From Flectonema sp. DT1601 (lineage: Eukaryota > Euglenozoa > Diplonemea > Diplonemida > Diplonemidae), in NCBI GenBank assembly GCA_964019425.1, contig OZ025795.1, positions 562,001 through 626,000 on the forward strand: a stretch of 64,000 nucleotides of DNA. Direction: 5' to 3'. The translations under genes were made by a program, and so were the position numbers. Position 1 is the stretch's first letter; each line of letters opens with the position of its first letter. The notes beneath the pieces were generated by a model, which was not told where the DNA came from, did not search any database, and worked only from the letters and a program-made list of their open reading frames with translations. Positions 62,018 through 64,000 of the stretch are shown here, piece after piece.

Positions 62018-64000
62018 ATGAAAATCGCTATCGTAATAGCAGCTCTGTTGCTATCGGTGGCATCCAGCGGAACGAATTCCGGTTGTTCGGAAGTTGATCT
62101 AGGCATCCGAGGCAATTCAAAGATTTTTGTATGTAGCGACACAGTGATAAGAGTTGCCCACATTCCTCAAGGTGGATCCCCAAAGGGAGAAAGTCTGGTT
62201 GTGAATGCAAAATGGGATCCTGTCGCGTACAAAGTTAGTAATGCTACTGACAATCTGACTATCATAACAAATAGAATGCAAGTTGTTTATAACTTCGATA
62301 GCGATTCTGTGTCATTTCGTGATTCCAATGGAAATATTATTAGCGAAGAACTCCATCACAGTTTGAATCCATCAACGACACCTGGAGTGTTTTCTGTTTC
62401 ACAAACTTGGAAAACTGATACTTCAGAAGGTATCTACGGTGGAGGACAATACCAAGACGGTTTCATAAATTGGGCTGGAACATCATTGTCGATGGTTCAG
62501 TTTAATACGCAAGCGATTGTTCCATTCTTTTTATCAACAAAAGGATACGGACTACTGTGGGATTCTTACTCTTGGACTCATTTAAATGATGGAATAGAAA
62601 TCCCTTTAACAATTAATAACCAGACAGCTACTGCTGATGTTGTATTGAGTCCGGGAAAACATAACTTTCAAGTTCGGTTGTGTCGACCATGGGGATGTGG
62701 AGGGACTGTTTTGAAGATGACACTAACGAATAATATTACTGGTGAGGTCTTAACTGGACAAGATTGGAATGAACTCGCCAACATTCCAGATGCGCTGATC
62801 GCTCGTGTGAATGTTAAGGAAGGTGGTGACTACATAATAAATATCAACTACGATGGTGATCATCCTGAAACTCTCTACATGAACTCTGAAAACTCGACAA
62901 TCCAACTTCGAAGCGAAGCATCCGAAGCCGTCGATTACTATTTCGTCTGGGGAGACAACAATATGAATAACGCAATATCACAATACAGAAGAGCAACTGG
63001 TGCTGCATACTTGTACGGGAGATATGCCTATGGATTCTGGCAATGTAAGAATAGATATCATAATAAATCTGAACTTCTCAATGCGGCAATTGAATTCCGT
63101 AAAAGAAGAATACCAGTTGACAACATAGTCCAAGATTGGATGTACTGGGGAAATCTAGGTTGGGGTCCTCATTGGGATCAGACAACGTACCCAAACCCGG
63201 CGGATATGGTAAAGACACTCCACGAGAATAGTTTTCATTTCATGGTTTCTGTGTGGGCTAAATTTGATAAAAAGACGACCTTCTATAAAGAAATGAACTC
63301 CAAAGGATACATCATCAACGGTTCTATTTATTACGATCCGTACAACCCAGAGGCCAGAGAGTTGTATTATAATTTCAGTAATGAAAATCATTTTAAAATT
63401 GGAGTTGACGCGTTGTGGTTGGATGCGACAGAGCCAGAAGCACTTCCCAATTATGATAACAAGGTATTTCTAGGACCTGGTAATCAATACTTAAATCCTT
63501 TCTCTCTGATGACCACCAGTGCGATTGCTGACGGCTTACGAAGAGACTACTCAACCAGTACTGGTGCGAGAGTATTCTCACTAACCAGATCATCATTTGC
63601 TGGACAACAGAGAACGGGGGCAGCTCTCTGGTCGGGTGACACCACCGCTACTTGGGATACACTCAGAAGACAGATTGCTGCTTCTTTAAACTATCAAATG
63701 TCTGGAATTCCTTACTGGTCTCAAGATATTGGTGGATTCTTTAGACCAAATGACATGTACACAAATATAGACTACTGGTGTATGCTGACCAGATGGTTTC
63801 AATTTGGAGTCTTTACTCCAATATTCAGAGTTCATGGAACAGGAAATACTGAAATTTGGAACTACGGACCGTACGTTCAAAATTGGGTTGTCAACTCCTC
63901 CATTAATCTCCGATACAGATTACTTCCTTACATCTACTCTGGTTTTCGTAAGGTTGAGCAGGAGGGTTACACAATGCAACGTGCTATGCCTTTAGACTTT
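62018..64000 (+). CDS. Secreted GH31 glycoside hydrolase (alpha-xylosidase/alpha-glucosidase type), 3'-partial
   Basis: The frame is open from the ATG at 62018 to the window edge, giving 661 residues. The N-terminus is a clear signal peptide (MKIAIVIAALLLSVASS). The N-terminal beta domain includes GIYGGGQYQDGFINWAG and GYGLLWDSYSW, typical of family GH31. The catalytic barrel begins near residue 325 (GRYAYGFWQCKNRYHNKSEL). The nucleophile is Asp469 in ALWLDATEPE and the acid/base is Asp541 in LWSGDTTATW. Further conserved blocks are DWMYWG, YWSQDIGGFF and FTPIFRVHG. The WLDATEPE form of the nucleophile motif and the insert after the beta domain (GDYIININYDG, a PA14-like or beta-sandwich region) resemble alpha-xylosidase-like GH31 members more than ER glucosidase II. 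It probably digests alpha-glycosides outside the cell or in a lysosomal compartment. The C-terminal domains lie outside the window. Confidence 0.93.
   Translation, partial: MKIAIVIAALLLSVASSGTNSGCSEVDLGIRGNSKIFVCSDTVIRVAHIPQGGSPKGESLVVNAKWDPVAYKVSNATDNLTIITNRMQVVYNFDSDSVSFRDSNGNIISEELHHSLNPSTTPGVFSVSQTWKTDTSEGIYGGGQYQDGFINWAGTSLSMVQFNTQAIVPFFLSTKGYGLLWDSYSWTHLNDGIEIPLTINNQTATADVVLSPGKHNFQVRLCRPWGCGGTVLKMTLTNNITGEVLTGQDWNELANIPDALIARVNVKEGGDYIININYDGDHPETLYMNSENSTIQLRSEASEAVDYYFVWGDNNMNNAISQYRRATGAAYLYGRYAYGFWQCKNRYHNKSELLNAAIEFRKRRIPVDNIVQDWMYWGNLGWGPHWDQTTYPNPADMVKTLHENSFHFMVSVWAKFDKKTTFYKEMNSKGYIINGSIYYDPYNPEARELYYNFSNENHFKIGVDALWLDATEPEALPNYDNKVFLGPGNQYLNPFSLMTTSAIADGLRRDYSTSTGARVFSLTRSSFAGQQRTGAALWSGDTTATWDTLRRQIAASLNYQMSGIPYWSQDIGGFFRPNDMYTNIDYWCMLTRWFQFGVFTPIFRVHGTGNTEIWNYGPYVQNWVVNSSINLRYRLLPYIYSGFRKVEQEGYTMQRAMPLDF

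Noticed and set aside
1-64000. Virus-like or retroelement remains
   Set aside because: No reverse transcriptase, integrase, capsid, polymerase or long terminal repeat signature is seen. The dispersed repeat at 10.2 and 37.8 kb has no coding capacity.
1-64000. Nonstandard genetic code
   Set aside because: TAA, TAG and TGA all act as natural stops (for example at 34563, 7093 and 39493), and no conserved domain is interrupted by them.

Overview
This 64 kb window looks like nuclear DNA of a flagellated, mitochondriate protist. Supporting genes include a 4,365-residue axonemal dynein heavy chain, a multi-IQ protein, a COX17 copper chaperone and a protein with a BILBO1-like N-terminal domain. The standard code is used: TAA, TAG and TGA all end genes. 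Noncoding DNA is very AT-rich, with long A and T runs. Every gene I can support lies on the + strand. Most start codons sit within about 60 bases downstream of an AG that follows a pyrimidine-rich tract, and the genes are nearly intronless. Together this suggests directional (polycistronic) transcription with spliced-leader trans-splicing, as in Euglenozoa. A diplonemid-like or related flagellate is my best guess, but the sequence does not prove it, and no spliced-leader gene is visible.

Layout. 1-5.1 kb: IQ-repeat/LRR protein, probably cut at the 5' end. 5.5-7.1 kb: AlbA/Schlafen-like protein with a CCCH zinc finger. 7.5-9.5 kb: membrane-anchored GMC-oxidoreductase-like protein lacking both catalytic histidine positions. 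10.4-12.5 kb: ankyrin/F-box-like protein. 12.7-13.9 kb: EF-hand protein. 14.0-15.0 kb: endonuclease V with a C-terminal zinc ribbon. 15.4-16.9 kb: ZDHHC6-like palmitoyltransferase with an SH3-like tail. 17.2-21.1 kb: type II membrane protein with an alpha/alpha-toroid-like C-terminus and one short intron. 21.5-34.6 kb: inner-arm dynein heavy chain in a single exon. 35.0 kb: COX17. 35.6-37.3 kb: Ser/Pro-rich coiled-coil protein. 37.3-38.5 kb: intergenic block of duplicated repeats. 38.5-39.5 kb: tail-anchored RING-H2 ligase with one intron. 39.9 kb: possible 42-residue microprotein. 40.2-41.2 kb: BILBO1-N-domain-like protein. 41.8-44.8 kb: MUN/UNC13-like protein with one intron. 45.3-60.6 kb: nine tandem copies of a 280-codon gene of unknown function at an exact 1,751-base period. 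62.0-64.0 kb: start of a secreted GH31 glycosidase, cut by the window edge.

The genes do not form one pathway. They look like a mixed directional cluster with a flagellar theme (dynein, IQ protein, BILBO1-like protein) plus trafficking and membrane proteins (DHHC, MUN, RING). The tandem array is the most striking feature: nine copies almost identical in sequence, coding and spacer alike, which implies recent amplification or continuing homogenisation, probably serving high expression of an abundant cysteine-rich protein. No virus-like or retroelement remains were seen.
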